Shown: positions 1-12,887, counted from the first letter of the stretch. The stretch is 64,000 nucleotides of DNA from Parus major (GCF_001522545.3 NC_031769.1:24822100-24886099); one strand, 5' to 3'. Notes: generated from the letters alone by a model not told the origin. Translations and numbers: made by a program.

Positions 1-60
1 AAGGAGAAAAAAAAGAGGGAAAAAAAAAAAAAAGTCCCATTCAACCTCTTTTTAAAGTGA
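1..60. repeat. A-rich low-complexity tract
   Basis: The window opens with an A/G-rich run, including an unbroken A stretch at about 20-33, directly before a CpG-rich block. No coding potential is seen. Confidence 0.6.
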
Positions 61-79
61 ATACCAACAGCAATCTCCG

Positions 80-1050
80 AGTCGGAGCGTCGCGATTGGG
101 AGGTTTCCTGCTCCCCCCACCCCTGCAGCCGGCGAGGGGGCTCGGCCAGCCCCGCCGCCCTGCAGCCCGGTGCCCCCGCACCTCCACCCGCAGCGCCCTG
201 GGGGAGCCTGGGGGAGGGCTGCAGCCACGCCGCTCGGATTTGCCGTCCGATCCCCCTTGGCTACGTTGATGGCTTGGGAACACCGCACCGGGCGCTCATG
301 GTTCCCAACTCGATTTCTGATCCGGTGACAATAGACATTCGCGTCTGACCGTGCTTTTTTCCCTCGGACCGTCCTCCTTTCCCGGGGAAACGTCCGGACC
401 TCCGCGCTAAATACAGCAAACCCTATTACCCCCAAGTACCTTGAATTTTAGTTACATCATTTCCTGCATTTCCAAGACCCTAGCACGGCCCGGAGCCAGC
501 GGGAGACTCCCGGCATAAAGCCCTGCCGTGGAGAGGTGGGGGAGCTACTAGTGGTACCATACGGCCTAGGGTCACCCATCCCGCGGAATTCATGAAAAGC
601 GACCTGCCCGTGGCACGATGCCCGTGGCTGGAGAGCCCCCGACTCTCTCGCCAGCTCTGGCGCCCCTCCAGGTGCGCTTGTGACCACTCGGCCCCACGAG
701 CGTGCGCTCCTCATCCCCCCGGGGCGATGCTCACCGTCTGGTCGGCCTCCGGCCCAGGGTCAGAAGCCCCTCACGAAGGGAGCTCGAATCACCCTCACGA
801 GTGGGCAGGACCACTGTGAGGCCGTCGTGGGGCTTCTCCACTCGGAGGCTGTCGCAAGAGCCCGCTTTCCGGGTGACAGCCCCATAGAAGTTAGTGACTG
901 GCGCTATGCGGGGGTATCCTCCCCACGGCACTCCGGCCAGCAGCGCACCCTCCTTCACCTGCACCCGTTTTCTCGGGCCCATCTACGCACCCAGGTCCCA
1001 GCAACGCACTCTGTGTCTGGGCCGGGGAGAGCCACGGGCTGGTGATGCCC
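80..1050. promoter_or_regulatory. CpG-rich block (candidate CpG island)
   Basis: This stretch is markedly GC- and CpG-rich compared with the AT-rich DNA that follows it, especially at about 80-250 and 590-1040. Frames of 60-130 codons exist on both strands, but they are Pro/Arg/Gly/Ser-rich, overlap each other, and resemble no protein I recognise, as expected for GC-rich non-coding DNA. CpG islands of this length usually mark promoters or developmental regulators. In vertebrates the gene upstream of SDHAF3 is DLX5, transcribed away from it, so this may be the DLX5-side flank. That rests on synteny knowledge; no homeodomain sequence is visible here. Confidence 0.5.
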
Positions 1051-1630
1051 GGCCCTGCTGATTTTACAGCAGTGTTGCGAAAAAAAAGAAAGGATCAAAT
1101 TTTACTAGACACTAAGGAAAACAAATAAAAGGCTGTTTTCAGTGACCTGGAGTTGTAGATTTTTCTGAAGTTGTTTACTCTCCAGATTTAGCCTGTTTGC
1201 TCACCGAAGATCTCCCAGCCAGCTGAGTAACACTTGTAACACAACCGTGCATGTTGTACTTGAACTTATTGTTTGCTTTGGAAATGTCCACAGCTCATAT
1301 AAAATCACATTAAACAAATCCCTAAGCATTTCATTACATGAATCACTTACTTAAATCCATTGGAAATATCTCTACCTCTTCGATTTTTTTTTTATTTTTT
1401 TTTTAATTTTTTTTTTTCTTGTAAAGAGAGGAACTGGAGAGGGATATATGACTAGGACTGGGGAAAGGGAGAGCAAGTTTATTAAAGCTCCCAGTTTGCA
1501 TCTAGCTGGAAGGGACGGTAGAGGTTTTAAGCAGACGAAGAGGGGGAGAGGGGGAGGAAAGCCCATTTGTGCCATAAATTCCAGGGCACTGCACTTCAAC
1601 ACGTCCGGGCAGGAAGGTGCCGTTTTAGGG
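1051..1630. other. AT-rich spacer between two CpG-rich blocks
   Basis: Composition switches abruptly to AT-rich. Long T runs interrupted by single A bases lie at about 1384-1420. I see no exon, repeat family or RNA gene. The stretch at about 1090-1370 is not low-complexity and could be conserved non-coding DNA, but that cannot be judged from one sequence. Confidence 0.4.
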
Positions 1631-2710
1631 GAGAGAACGGAGAGGAGCTGGGCGCCGGCCTCGCACCCAGCCCCGGCAGCTCTGGAGCCGCGGCGGGTCC
1701 CGGCCAAGCCCTCCCGACAGGCTGCCTGTACAGCTCACGGGGGAATTCTGGATCTCTGCAGCAGAGAAAGTTTCCTCTTGTTTTATACAGTAGCTGGGCA
1801 GGGGACAAAAAAAAAAAAAAAAAAANNNNNNNNNNNNNNNNNNNNNNNNNNNNNNNNNNNNNNNNNNNNNNNNNNNNNNNNNNNNNNNNNNNNNNNNNNN
1901 NNNNNNNNNNNNNNNNNNNNNNNNNNNNNNNNNNNNNNNNNNNNNNNNNNNNNNNNNNNNNNNNNNNNNNNNNNNNNNNNNNNNNNNNNNNNNNNNNNNN
2001 NNNNNNNNNNNNNNNNNNNNNNNNNNNNNNNNNNNNNNNNNNNNNNNNNNNNNNNNNNNNNNNNNNNNNNNNNNNNNNNNNNNNNNNNNNNNNNNNNNNN
2101 NNNNNNNNNNNNNNNNNNNNNNNNNNNNNNNNNNNNNNNNNNNNNNNNNNNNNNNNNNNNNNNNNNNNNNNNNNNNNNNNNNNNNNNNNNNNNNNNNNNN
2201 NNNNNNNNNNNNNNNNNNNNNNNNNNNNNNNNNNNNNNNNNNNNNNNNNNNNNNNNNNNNNNNNNNNNNNNNNNNNNNNNNNNNNNNNNNNNNNNNNNNN
2301 NNNNNNNNNNNNNNNNNNNNNNNNNNNNNNNNNNNNNNNNNNNNNNNNNNNNNNNNNNNNNNNNNNNNNNNNNNNNNNNNNNNNNNNNNNNNNNNNNNNN
2401 NNNNNNNNNNNNNNNNNNNNNNNNNNNNNNNNNNNNNNNNNNNNNNNNNNNNNNNNNNNNNNNNNNNNNNNNNNNNNNNNNNNNNNNNNNNNNNNNNNNN
2501 NNNNNNNNNNNNNNNNNNNNNNNNNNNNNNNNNNNNNNNNNNNNNNNNNNNNNNNNNNNNNNNNNNNNNNNNNNNNNNNNNNNNNNNNNNNNNNNGAGCC
2601 GGGCGCTGCGTCCCGGCCGGTGCCCGCCGGCCGCCCCGCCCTGCCCCGGTCCTGGCTCGGGAGTATCCCCACCGGCTGAACCCTCCGCCCCGGTTCACAG
2701 AGGTTTCTCC
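1631..2710. promoter_or_regulatory. Second GC-rich block, interrupted by an assembly gap
   Basis: GC-rich, CpG-containing DNA is present on both sides of the gap, at about 1631-1740 and 2596-2700. This suggests one CpG island whose centre was not assembled. Open frames spanning the gap consist mostly of unknown residues and are artefacts. What the island serves cannot be read from the sequence. Confidence 0.45.
1826..2595. other. Assembly gap (770 N)
   Basis: This is an unbroken run of N. It is preceded directly by a run of A (1807-1825) and followed directly by very GC-rich sequence, both typical of places where reads fail. Its length is not a round placeholder such as 100, so it is probably an estimated gap size. 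Confidence 0.99.
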
Positions 2711-3594
2711 GACCCCTCTCGCTCTGCAGCGCTTTGTTTCCAGCCAACGAGAGAAATATTTCGGATGAGCCTCTCAGACTTTTGGATAAAATCTTGCAAT
2801 TGTTCACAGAAAATCTTTCACTTTCTGGATAAAATATTCTCTCTTGGGCACCGAGTTTTCGCTGGGAAACTTTATTTGCATGGAAATTGCTGGCAAAGAA
2901 TGAAAGGAAATTTTTTCCCTTCCTTAAAAAAAAAAAGCCCCAAACAGCCCTCCGCAGTGGAAACACGGATTAACTCTTCTTTTACAGCATCAGAAAATGG
3001 TGATTGCCATTCAGCAACTTCAACAACTGAGGACTTTCCTCATCTTTGGCTTAGGACTTGTTTATCTAGGGGAGTGTTTCCAGAATGAAGAGGAAAAGGG
3101 ACTGAAAGTCCCTGTATTCTCACCTAAGGCCAAAAAAATTCTGCTGCAAAGTAAAAAAGTCTTGTAACTCAGTATGGGTCAAAGCTATCGGGGATCCAGT
3201 GAGAGGACTAGTGAGCTGCCCAGAAGGATGTTCACAAGACCGTGAGAAAGGGAGAAATGCAGGAAAGGATTTTGTAAAGCAGCAATTGCAAGTCAGGAAG
3301 GAGAAATAAACCTGACAGGAAACTCAGGGAAGGCATCTAAGACTTTTTGCTCACATTTCAGTAGCTTTCTGAAGAGCCTTTGGCTTTGGGTACAGCTTGC
3401 TCAGGGAGAGAAAAATGGGCATGTCTCCACCTAGGCACGACATGCTCTGCTTTGGGGAACTTAAGTCACTCCCAAAAGAAAGGATGTTTGTGTTCCTGTG
3501 AAGGTCACCATTTGTGTTGATGGAAGGATGCACATGTGAACTTGGGATCAAAGCCTGTGTGGTCCCTCAAACACTGGTTCAGGCATTGTTTTAG
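2711..3594. other. Intergenic, moderately AT-rich, no gene seen
   Basis: This holds ordinary complex sequence just past the GC-rich block. An octamer-type motif, ATTTGCAT, lies at 2874-2881, and the word 'ggataaaat' occurs twice within about 50 bases (near 2785 and 2827). These are weak hints of regulatory DNA. No exon with a family resemblance is seen on either strand. Confidence 0.3.
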
Positions 3595-3645
3595 TCCTCC
3601 ATCCAAAAGTGTCATCCATCCAAAATGGTCATCCGTCTAAAAGGG
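3595..3645. repeat. 17-bp tandem repeat, three copies
   Basis: Three consecutive 17-base units of the form tcatccatccaaaatgg lie at 3595-3611, 3612-3628 and 3629-3645, with a few substitutions between copies. It is a small local minisatellite in intergenic DNA. Confidence 0.8.
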
Positions 3646-6600
3646 TCATTTCCCACCCCTGGAACAGCCTTTCTCTTCCAGTTTCTTGTGTGTGTCCAAA
3701 AAACACCAGGCCTCCAGTTAATGAAGCAAACCTGTCACTTTGGCATTTCCAGAGCTGATGGATTCACTGCCAGGCTTGGCCACAGACTAGGCTCTGCTGG
3801 CCTCGCTTGTCCAGCCTGTAAATTGTACAGCACATAAAAACCATGACATACAATGTTAGGAATTAGAATTTGCTTTTTTAGAGCAACCTGTGACCGTCTT
3901 TCAGTTGCCAAGGAGCTGCTGACAGGAAAAAGCGTATGCTTGCACCTATTTCCCCCAAAATGCAACAGTGTGAGTGAAGAGGGGAGCTAGGGCTTCTTGT
4001 TAAGGTCAGCTGTAGCAGGCTGAGTCAAATGCGGGGGACAAGATGATGTTAAGAGATTCCTGAAGACGCAAGACTCCTGCCTGCATCCCGCCTTCCCTCC
4101 TTTCTCAGGGCATGTGTTCCAGGGGTTGCTTAGGTGTTTCTTGATGCATCACAACCTTCCCAAGGCAGGGCATTGCCTCACAGTCCCCATTGAGTCACAG
4201 TCAGCTCCTCCAGAAAGGGAAATATTCAACGAACTCGACCATTCCTTTACATTTTGGAGTTCTGTCCACATGAGCTCATGGGGCAGATGGGGAATTCACA
4301 TTATTCTTCCATTCAACAAATATGGAGATGTGCTCTGAGCTGGGTAGGATGTTTCAGGAAAAGTCTGTCCTAGTCTTTTTTTTCCATTTCCAGCCCGTAT
4401 GCTTCCATTGCAATGTAACACTGGCCTCTTTCTAAGGAGTAGAGGACCACCATCAGAAAACTTCTCCCAATGGAGTTGCTTCAATTGATGTGAGGCCCAG
4501 TGGTTTCAAATAAAGCCAAGACACAAATCAGATGGAGCCCTCTCCAGATCTGCAGTTTGGGTCAGCAGTGAGAACTGCAGAAGCATGGCTCCCTGCACAG
4601 TTTCCTGAAGTTTCCATAACAGATGTTTGAGCATGGATCTGGAGCTGCAGGGGCAAAGCTGCTGCTGGAGCTGCTGCTCTGATGCAGAGCATGAGCCAGC
4701 ACCACTGGAGAGCTGAATGTAAAATTTCTCTTTGCCAGAAACACTGCAGGGAAAATATTTGTTCTAGCTGCTCTCGCTGCCCAGCAGCGGTGCCACAGGG
4801 AGGGCACTGCAGACATCTGGCACGGCAGACAGTGATGGCAGTGACATACTGGGAAGGGCCTCCAACCAAGAGCAGGGGAGGAAAGGACCTCAGCTGTGGC
4901 ATCAGGAGGGGCAGGCATGAACGACTTCAGGAAATTCAGCATCCTGGATGAGTGGGCAGCTGGGCTGGATGACTGTAATGATCTTTTCAGGCCTTAAAAT
5001 TTATTACTGTAGCTCTTAGCTCTGGGTAGCCAAAGGCAGTTGCTCCTCGAGGAAGAGGGTTGATTCATCTCCAGCACAGGCATTCACTCTGCTTATTTTC
5101 TCTCGCCTGTCACATCTCCTTCAGCTGTAACTCACTTGTCGGCCTCTCAGATAGGAGCAGGGTTGCTGCCTCTCTGCAGGACTTCAGATGTGAGATAAAT
5201 CCCTTTGCATCCCAATGCCACAGGAATGCTTTCCTAGACCTCTGACATCCCTGTTAAAAGATGACCGCTCAAAGAATTCGAGGCACAGTTCTTCAGGCCC
5301 TTTGGTGTGCTTTCAGCAGGGCAGGGCAGGGCAGGGCTGCTGGCTGAGGGGCTCAGGGAAGCCCGCCTCCAGGCCCTTGTGGATTTTAACTTACAAATCT
5401 CAGGAATTAAGCTTCCAATTTTCCTTTTACTCTTTTCATAATGATCTAATATGTTGTTTTCCTACAGAGGTCAGCCAAACTTTTATAATGTAGACCTTGA
5501 AGGATTTGCAGATGATGGCAGCCTTAGGAAAAAATCTCGAAAACTCCTGCTTAGCTAATGCCTGTGCAATCAGCTCGAGTCAGGCAGTGTTAAACCTTAC
5601 ACAAATCCATGAAGAAATTAACAACAGCAATTAAATGGAGGGAACAGTGAATATGAGAAGGGACGCTGAACAATGGATAAGGACACCTTGCAGGTCAAAG
5701 ATTAAAATGGCAAATACACATGTCTTGTCATATGGTTTTGTTTCTATTACTTATTTCTTACGTTGTCTGCCTGGCCTTACCTACTAAGTTTATCAATGTG
5801 TATTCACCAACAATGCATATATCCTAGCTAGCAGCAGAATATATCTACAAAATGACTTAAAACATGCATCTGTCATAAAACCCAAGTTATGTCCAGTTCT
5901 TCAGCTATAGCTTTGCCTTTTTAATAATACTTCTAAAGTAAATATATGCTTGGCTTTCCCCATGTAATTCCAGGGAATTACATACATTATTTTATTTCAT
6001 CTCATCTCCTGCCTTAGGTTTTATGTCCTTCACTGAAACGTACACTACCATAATTCAAACTTGGTCTTCTAAAAGTACCCTATGCGGTACAGGGGAACCT
6101 TCTTCTCTTTCATCTTTCAGAATCCAGTCTGCAGCTGCGAGCAGCCCTGCAGGGAAGTTGGATGTCACTGGCTGCGTTGTCACTGCTGTCTCTTCAAGGG
6201 GCTCTATAAGGTCACCACCATATTTATAAGCACAGAGGAAAAGACTTTTCTTTTTCTGGTATTCATTTTTTCATCTTTGAATTACATCTTTGTCCTTGAA
6301 AGAGGGCCTGCTGCAAGAAACATCAAGACTCTCTGCTTTAAGATTAATTTTACATTCCTGTGAAGATCTTAATTTATTGGAAAAATTGAGGTTATTTTCT
6401 TCTTCAGCTAAGACTTCTTCGTCACAATGTTCTCTAGTCAGTGACTGAAAAATAGCTCTTGGGGCTGTATAATTTGTGCTTATGCAAGCCTGCTAGTTCT
6501 TTTATTATTAAGAAAATGCCTTGGTTTGGAAATGAGAAATAAGGTGGTTTTCTTCAGAGGCAGATTTTGAATATGCAGGCATATATTTTGAGGAAGAGTA

Positions 6601-9600
6601 TCCCCTGGGTGGATAGCTACAGAAGGAAAATAATTTTCATTAAAGATATTTAAGTGAAAATACATTTGGATTAATAAGAGAAATAAGGCGTGTTTTACAA
6701 TTTTTCTCTCTTCTTTCAGAAAGCATAAATTAATTTTTGAAAAGAAGTCCAAAAGGTTATGGTTGCTTCTGCATGACTCATCATACTTTTTCATGAAGAT
6801 GCCTCCTATTCCAAGTGAGATCTTTGGATCAAGCAGCAGAAGAAAGAATGATGGAGACATGGCCAGACAAGGTTGTATGGTTTATGCTGTACAGGAAACC
6901 AGAGCAAATGATTGCTGTGTTCCCTTCTGGCCTTCAAATCTTTTTGTCAGTTTCATAAAAAGTTCCACTTTTTCCTCACATGCTGCCAAACAAGATGGCA
7001 CCACCCTGATTTCAGAATTATTCAGTATTGGAAATGGTGTGTGCTTGATGATGCCTGGCTTTGGGACTTTTCATCACTTGAAGGAACAGCAGTAAACCCT
7101 ACAGCTCTTTACAACAAGGCGTGCATGGCCACATCTTCCTTCTTCCCTGATCTCCACGGGGAACCCAGCTGACACAAACCACCACCATGACCCATGTCCT
7201 GCTAAAGCAATAGAAAGGGTTTCCATTGGCTTCAGTGGGAGTGGACGGAAGTTTTGTGTGCCCACGTTCCCTCTCCTGGTTCAATACCTGGAGCGACAGA
7301 GCTGTAGATTCTGCCTTACCCTATTCATTGCAACACTCCTGCTTGGCTCTCAGCTATCCTTTCTCCAGCCCATTTTGCTGGAGGACTCCACTGTGATGGG
7401 TTCGATATAAAATTTTTTCTTCCTCTGTCACTTGTTAGTGAATTGAGGCAGCAGAGAAAACCTTGTCATGCTTGCTGTTGCTCTCTGCCTCAGTGAACTT
7501 GCAGTCTAGAGAAGGTGCGGATAGACTGAGAAAGCCATTGCCCTTAAGCCTGTCCTCAGCCTTTTTTGCTGTGTTATACAAAAGATGACAATTATCCTCT
7601 CTGGCTTTGGAAAAGAAGCTAGATAAAATGCAGAGATTATGAAGGGGAGCAGTCACATTACAACAATTCTGGGCAAAGAAATAATAGTTGTGGGTGGAGT
7701 GAAAGGATGGTACAGTGTCATCCAAATGCGCACTGGTGCCAGTGTGAGTCTTTCCAGCCACAGTCAAAAGAACTTTATGCAGCCCTTTGTTTGCTCTCAC
7801 ACTATGATATAAAAGGTGAAATATTCCATAGACTGAAGTGACCAGGATGTCATTAGTGTTATTTTACATAGGATTTCAGGGGAGATGGCTTCAGGGGTTC
7901 ATACACAGGATTTGGACTAAGGATCTCTATCAAATCTAGGGTTTTTTTTCGGTGAAGTAATTGGTGGTGTTGCAGCTTGAATGGAGCAGAGCTCTTTATT
8001 GAGGGCTGCACATTTAATCTTTTCTCACTAGGACTTCAGGAACTAATAGAGTGTTAACAAAAGAGTGAGAATCTCATTTTTCTGCACATTTTGTTTTTAT
8101 AATTGTAATATTATAGTGCTGTTTACTCAACCAATATAAACCCAGTGCTCTTGGCAAATACTTACAATGCGTGTGCTCTGAATTTATTCTTTGCAAAGCA
8201 GTCTTTACACGCCACAGATGAAAACGCTTCAGCCTTTATTTAAATAGGAAATAAAAGGGATTGCATTACTCTACTTCTTTGCAAGCTGAAAAAAAAAGGC
8301 ATTGTCCTCTTTCAGAGTTCAGATTTCATTTTCTTCAAATGAAGTTGCAGTGGTTAGATTTACAAACCCTCTATTCTCTTTTTTTTTTTCCACAGATCTG
8401 CAAATTTCCTATCTTTAAAGTGTTTGCACAGAGTCAAAAAGGAAACAATAGAAACACAAATCTTCATGCTGGCATGAAAAATGGCAAGAACAAGATTTGA
8501 ACACTTCTTAATACCAGTGTAGCTATGAGATTACTTTTAAATTATTTTTAATGAAAATCTTGTGCTTTATTTATGAGGGCAAATCAGAGTGTAAAGTAGA
8601 GAAACCATTTCTAAAGATTTTCTTGGACTGTTTAAAGCTGCATATAGACATATAATAGAAACACACGGACCAAACTACTATTGTGTTTTACACTTTGACA
8701 TTTTTGCAAACTTCTGTAATTATGTCTTTTTAGTACATTAAAACAAACAGCAAGGAAATAGAAAATATTTCTTCCACAGCTGTGTTTACAACCTTAAATG
8801 TGTTGGTTTTTTTTTTTCTCAACCAGGCAACCAGTCTGAGCTAAGAGGTTTCCCTGCTGTGTAACACAGCATAATCAGAAGCACACACAGCACCTACCTG
8901 GAGTATTATAATACACAAGAGTAGTGGAAAATTAAAGAAATACAATGGAAAAGTCAATAGCTTTTTCCAGTGAGACACATTTGACACAACAATAGACATA
9001 CTTTTAAAATATATAAATGTACATAAGATGTTGGAGAATTTCTCTGAGTGAAAATTCTGTTCATACAGGTGGGAAAAAAAAAGAATATTCAAACTTTCTT
9101 GAAGAAATCCAAATTTTAATTGAAAAATTTTAAAACAGATCCCCATTTTAACACAAAGTGAATCATGATTTTACACTTTTTTAACTAATTTGGGGAGCAT
9201 ATTTTACATAAAAAATAGACTAATGAGCTATTCCTGGTAAAATGAAAATATTTTGTCAAAATTGAAAATATCTGAAAAATGTTTTTTAGTTGAAATCAGC
9301 AGCACCTTCAGAGATTTCCTGCAGAGCTTTAATCTGCTTGAATATCTGTTGAGAAATGATACTGAAATTTTTTTTACCACCATTTCTGTAGAAGAAAGAA
9401 GGTGCAAATTCACTGCTGAAAAATATCTTTCCCTTGAAGTTATCAGTATTACTTTCTGATTTTCAGACATTGCTAATATGATGTATCCACTTTTCAAAAA
9501 GTTCAGACATCTTTAGGTAGGATTTTATTTCACTGGAAAGTTATATGGATCTTGTAAAAACTTTGAATTATCACACAATAATTATTCCAAATGCCATAGG

Positions 9601-9997
9601 AATCAGAAATTCTGATAAAATTTTTGGGTCATGTAAAGCATACATTTTTCCTGACTGAAATGAAATATTTTATTTTAACTTCAAGTGTTTCTTTCAGTTC
9701 TTTCATTTAGTATAAAGGAAATGAAATAAATCATGTAATCATGGAATAAAAATGTGTTGTAAAACATCAAGATGGACTTTCCAGGCTTTCATACTACTTT
9801 GTTTTTTTTTTCTCAGTATGGACAGCTGAAGATAAAAACTTCAGAAATCTAGTGATGAAATATTTCTGTCTAATCAAATTTACAGTTTTTGTTAGAAAAC
9901 AACCTTGTCTGAAAAAAAGTGATTGGAACCTACTTTATTCTTTAAATCGAACACTGGCCATTGAAGCATTAGCCCTGAGAGCAGACAGGCACATGGA
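3646..9997. other. Intergenic DNA, no gene recognised
   Basis: About 6.3 kb of mostly AT-rich unique-looking sequence. Several frames of 60-126 codons occur, including overlapping ones on both strands at about 4528-4951 and one at 6480-6860. None shows a protein family I recognise, and neither splice-site structure nor codon usage suggests coding. A short pentanucleotide run (gggca)n lies at about 5317-5338. No RNA gene was seen. Confidence 0.4.
5317..5338. repeat. (GGGCA)n microsatellite
   Basis: About four tandem copies of a 5-base GGGCA/GCAGG unit are visible. It is short and near-perfect. Confidence 0.75.
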
Positions 9998-10358
9998 AAA
10001 GGAGGGTCATGAAGTTGGTAAGGAGACTGGAGCACCTCCCTCATGAAGACAGGCTGAGAAATTTGGGGCTGTTTTGGAAAAGAGAAGGTTGTGCAGAGAC
10101 CTCACACCAACCTTCCAGCATCTGAAGGGGCCCTGCAGGGAAGCCAGAGAGGGACTATTTGTCAGGAACTGCAGTGACAGGACAGGGAGTAATGGCTCAA
10201 ACTGAAAGAAGGGACATTTAGGGTATCTAGGTGGAAGGAATCCTTTACTGTGGTGAGACACTGGGACAGAGAAGCTGGGCATGGCCCCATCCATGGAAGT
10301 GCTCAAGGCCAGGCTGGAGGCAGCTTTGAGCAGCCTGGTCTAGTGAAAGGTGTCCCAT
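9998..10358 (+). mobile_element. CR1 LINE fragment, sense orientation, 5'-truncated
   Basis: The sequence follows the well-known 3' part of avian CR1 in order. It begins with a 'ctggagcacctcc...gaagacaggctgag' segment, then 'cagagacctca', 'ccttccagcatctgaa', 'gaagtgctcaaggccaggctgga', and ends at 'agcctggtctagtgaaaggtgtccc'. The typical terminal segment ('gatctttaaggtccctt') is absent, so the copy is truncated at both ends. Substitutions and small deletions show it is an old, dead copy without reading-frame integrity. Confidence 0.9.
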
Positions 10359-12791
10359 GAACTTTGGGCATAATCTGGTCAATTAACCTTCATTAACATG
10401 GTCTTTGCAGCTTGCCTTATTTTAGCCACATAAAATTCAGGTTTCAAGTCTAGGCCAGTACCTTCAGCTTCCATTGCTGACATGAAGAAGGACTGGATGT
10501 ATCTCAAGGTGGGATCACTCTCCTAGGAGAGACATTATGGGACAGCTGTGTGGATGAAACCCTGAACTTCTATCAAGAATATGGTCACACTCAAGTGTTT
10601 ATGATACAGATGGATATCTTACAGATAATGTAAGCTAATATAACCTCTCAGGAGTAATTTCCATATTACCTATAATAGAGTCTGAATATTTAGCACTCTA
10701 AGGGCATATAAACCAGGACAACCACCAAGAACCATCAAATAAAAGTGTTTTTGAGTCTTCAAACTCTTAGTTAAACCCATCATCTGGCATGAGTGCCACC
10801 CCAGGCACTATGAACAGGTATTCAGTCACAGGGACAAGTGTAGCATGTTCTCAGGAGAATCTGAAGTCAGAATACTCCAAAGAGAAGTGACACAACTCTT
10901 CTTAATAATGAAGATAATTAAACCTCAGACACCATAGTCTAAGCAAATGTCATAGCAAATTCATTGCCATCAGAAAATCATGTCAAAAGTGTTTTGGAGC
11001 AAGGCTGCTCCCAGTGGTGCAAGGAGATCTTAACCATGGCCTTCCCCAGAGGCCAAGTCAGGTCAGCACCCATCTTCTGCAAAATCTCAGTTTATCATCA
11101 TGAGCTCTAGTTTTGTCATTGGATAAGAACCACCAGATGAAATTTTATGTCTGTGCTGCAGTAGATGAAGCTGGTGGCTTGCTCTTCTAGCATGTCACCC
11201 TTTACTACATCCTCCACAACACCTGGCTTTAAATGGGACTTTGAGAAGTGTTTAGAAATAGTTTTGGTTATGAGAGAGCTTAGCAAAGTCTGTATCAAAG
11301 CTTAATAAGGTAAACGCAAGCTATTCCTTAAACTTGGGAGGTGTTTGTTTAACTCAGTCAGTTCACATCCCTGGTGGGCTGGCCTTGTCCAGCATCTCAG
11401 TACCCACACTGCTGCTCATTCACTTCTCCCACCCAGGAGAAATAGGAAGAGCAGAAAGAACAAAAGAACTCCCAAGGTGTAAAGGTAGTTTAATTCGTGA
11501 AGAGACAAAAACAGCAAGCAAAGCAAAGGCCCACCACCTCCCATGGGCCAACCAATGCCCAGACAGTTGCTGAATGTCACCAACTTGGAAACTGGCTCTT
11601 CATCCCTCCTTCTTCTGCCTCAAGTTTTATTGCTGAGTATGATGTGACAGCATAAGGAGGTGAACAGCTGCAAAAACTGATCATTCCTCAAAGGATGTGT
11701 GAATTTCTAGGCACTTGTAACCATTAAAAACAGAAAAAGTAGACATAGGGATAGATTTGTCCTACCTGTGATGCCTAGAGAGTCCTTTCTTTAGGATGGT
11801 ATTTGAGTCATGGAATGTGAGTTTCCTTAAGGAGGATAACTGGATAAAGAAGCATTTTATTTTTCTTTCTCTCTCTTTCAAAAGAAAAAATGACTGTTTA
11901 CTTACACAAACAATGCAGTGAACCTTTCTATTCCCTTTCAGAAGAAACCTGGAGTTGCAACCAGTTAAAAATCACTTTCTGCAACAAAAAGCACTGTTCT
12001 GCTCACTGAGATATTTATAGAGGAAATTAGCACAACTTCTTCATAAATCTGCTGGATTAAAAAGTGATGTGGCTGGCAAACACAGTTTCCCTTTTTAGCT
12101 TCTTGAGCATTTCTGTCATAACAAACATTGTCCCCCAATTGTGGCACCCTTTCCTTTCACAAATTTTTGAGTGGTGCTGGAACACACTGATATGATTCTC
12201 TTTCATTTCTGACACTGTTATGTCATTTTATGGATTTGCACTGACAGCATTTCATTTCGACATCATTATAGCACCTCAACTGACTTTGCACACTGAGCAC
12301 ACCAAGAGGCTTTTGTGGTGATGCTATACTAAGAACGACTAGAATAAACAGCTTATTAACATGATTACAAATAACTTCACTAAAGATTAAGTATTATGCA
12401 TCAATATGAACAGGTTTTTTTTGGTAAATTTTCATCTGTTGCAAAATATTATATTTTCTATCTTTTACAAATGGTCAAGAGATTCAAGTTATAGGTAAAG
12501 CTACCCTGCAACTGGAGGATGCAGAGCCTGGTGGGTTCACAGACTGCTGTTATGGCTATCGAAAGTGGGCACAGCACTCACCAGGAGTCAGGAGCCAGTC
12601 CATCATCTTTGGTTCCTTGGAAGGTGCCTGAGCTGGGCAGCAAGGTGCCCAGGGGGGAACTGGGACACCTCCACCTGAAAGTAGGAGGAACCAAATAGGG
12701 TTTGACCTGTCAGTGTTGGACCAGCTTCTTAAGGTGTGACGGGATTTTGTTGGGACCATGCTGGTACCAACTGCAGAGGAAGGCTGGAGAA
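10359..12791. other. Intergenic DNA, no gene recognised
   Basis: Unique-looking sequence with short chance frames only, such as those near 11116-11298 and 11334-11573. The 12500-12790 part is more GC-rich and leads into a CR1 3' end. It could be older repeat sequence, but I cannot align it confidently to CR1. Confidence 0.4.
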
Positions 12792-12887
12792 GTGAAAGGT
12801 GTCTCTGCCCAAGGCAGGGCAGTTGGAACTAGGTGATCTTTAAGGTCCCTTCCAACCTAAACCATTCTATATTTCTCTGATTCTGTG
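12792..12887 (+). mobile_element. CR1 LINE 3' end, sense orientation
   Basis: The segment has the canonical CR1 terminal blocks: 'agtgaaaggtgtctctgccc', then 'aggtgatctttaaggtccc', then 'ttccaacctaaaccattct', ending in the short 3' repeats 'ctctgattctgtgaa'. Only the last 100 bases or so can be recognised, which is usual for strongly 5'-truncated CR1 copies. Confidence 0.9.

Noticed and set aside
80..1050. DLX5 coding exon in the opening CpG block
   Set aside because: No homeodomain or known DLX5 N-terminal sequence is visible in any frame. Only the synteny expectation points to DLX5.
1448..3088. Very long open frames (357-546 codons) spanning the N gap on both strands
   Set aside because: Most of their length is unknown bases, so the absence of stops is an artefact of the gap; the flanking residues show no family.
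4930..4995. Possible CR1 3' end ('gggctggatgactgtaatga')
   Set aside because: Only a short, imperfect resemblance to the CR1 terminal block, without the following consensus segment or 3' terminal repeats.
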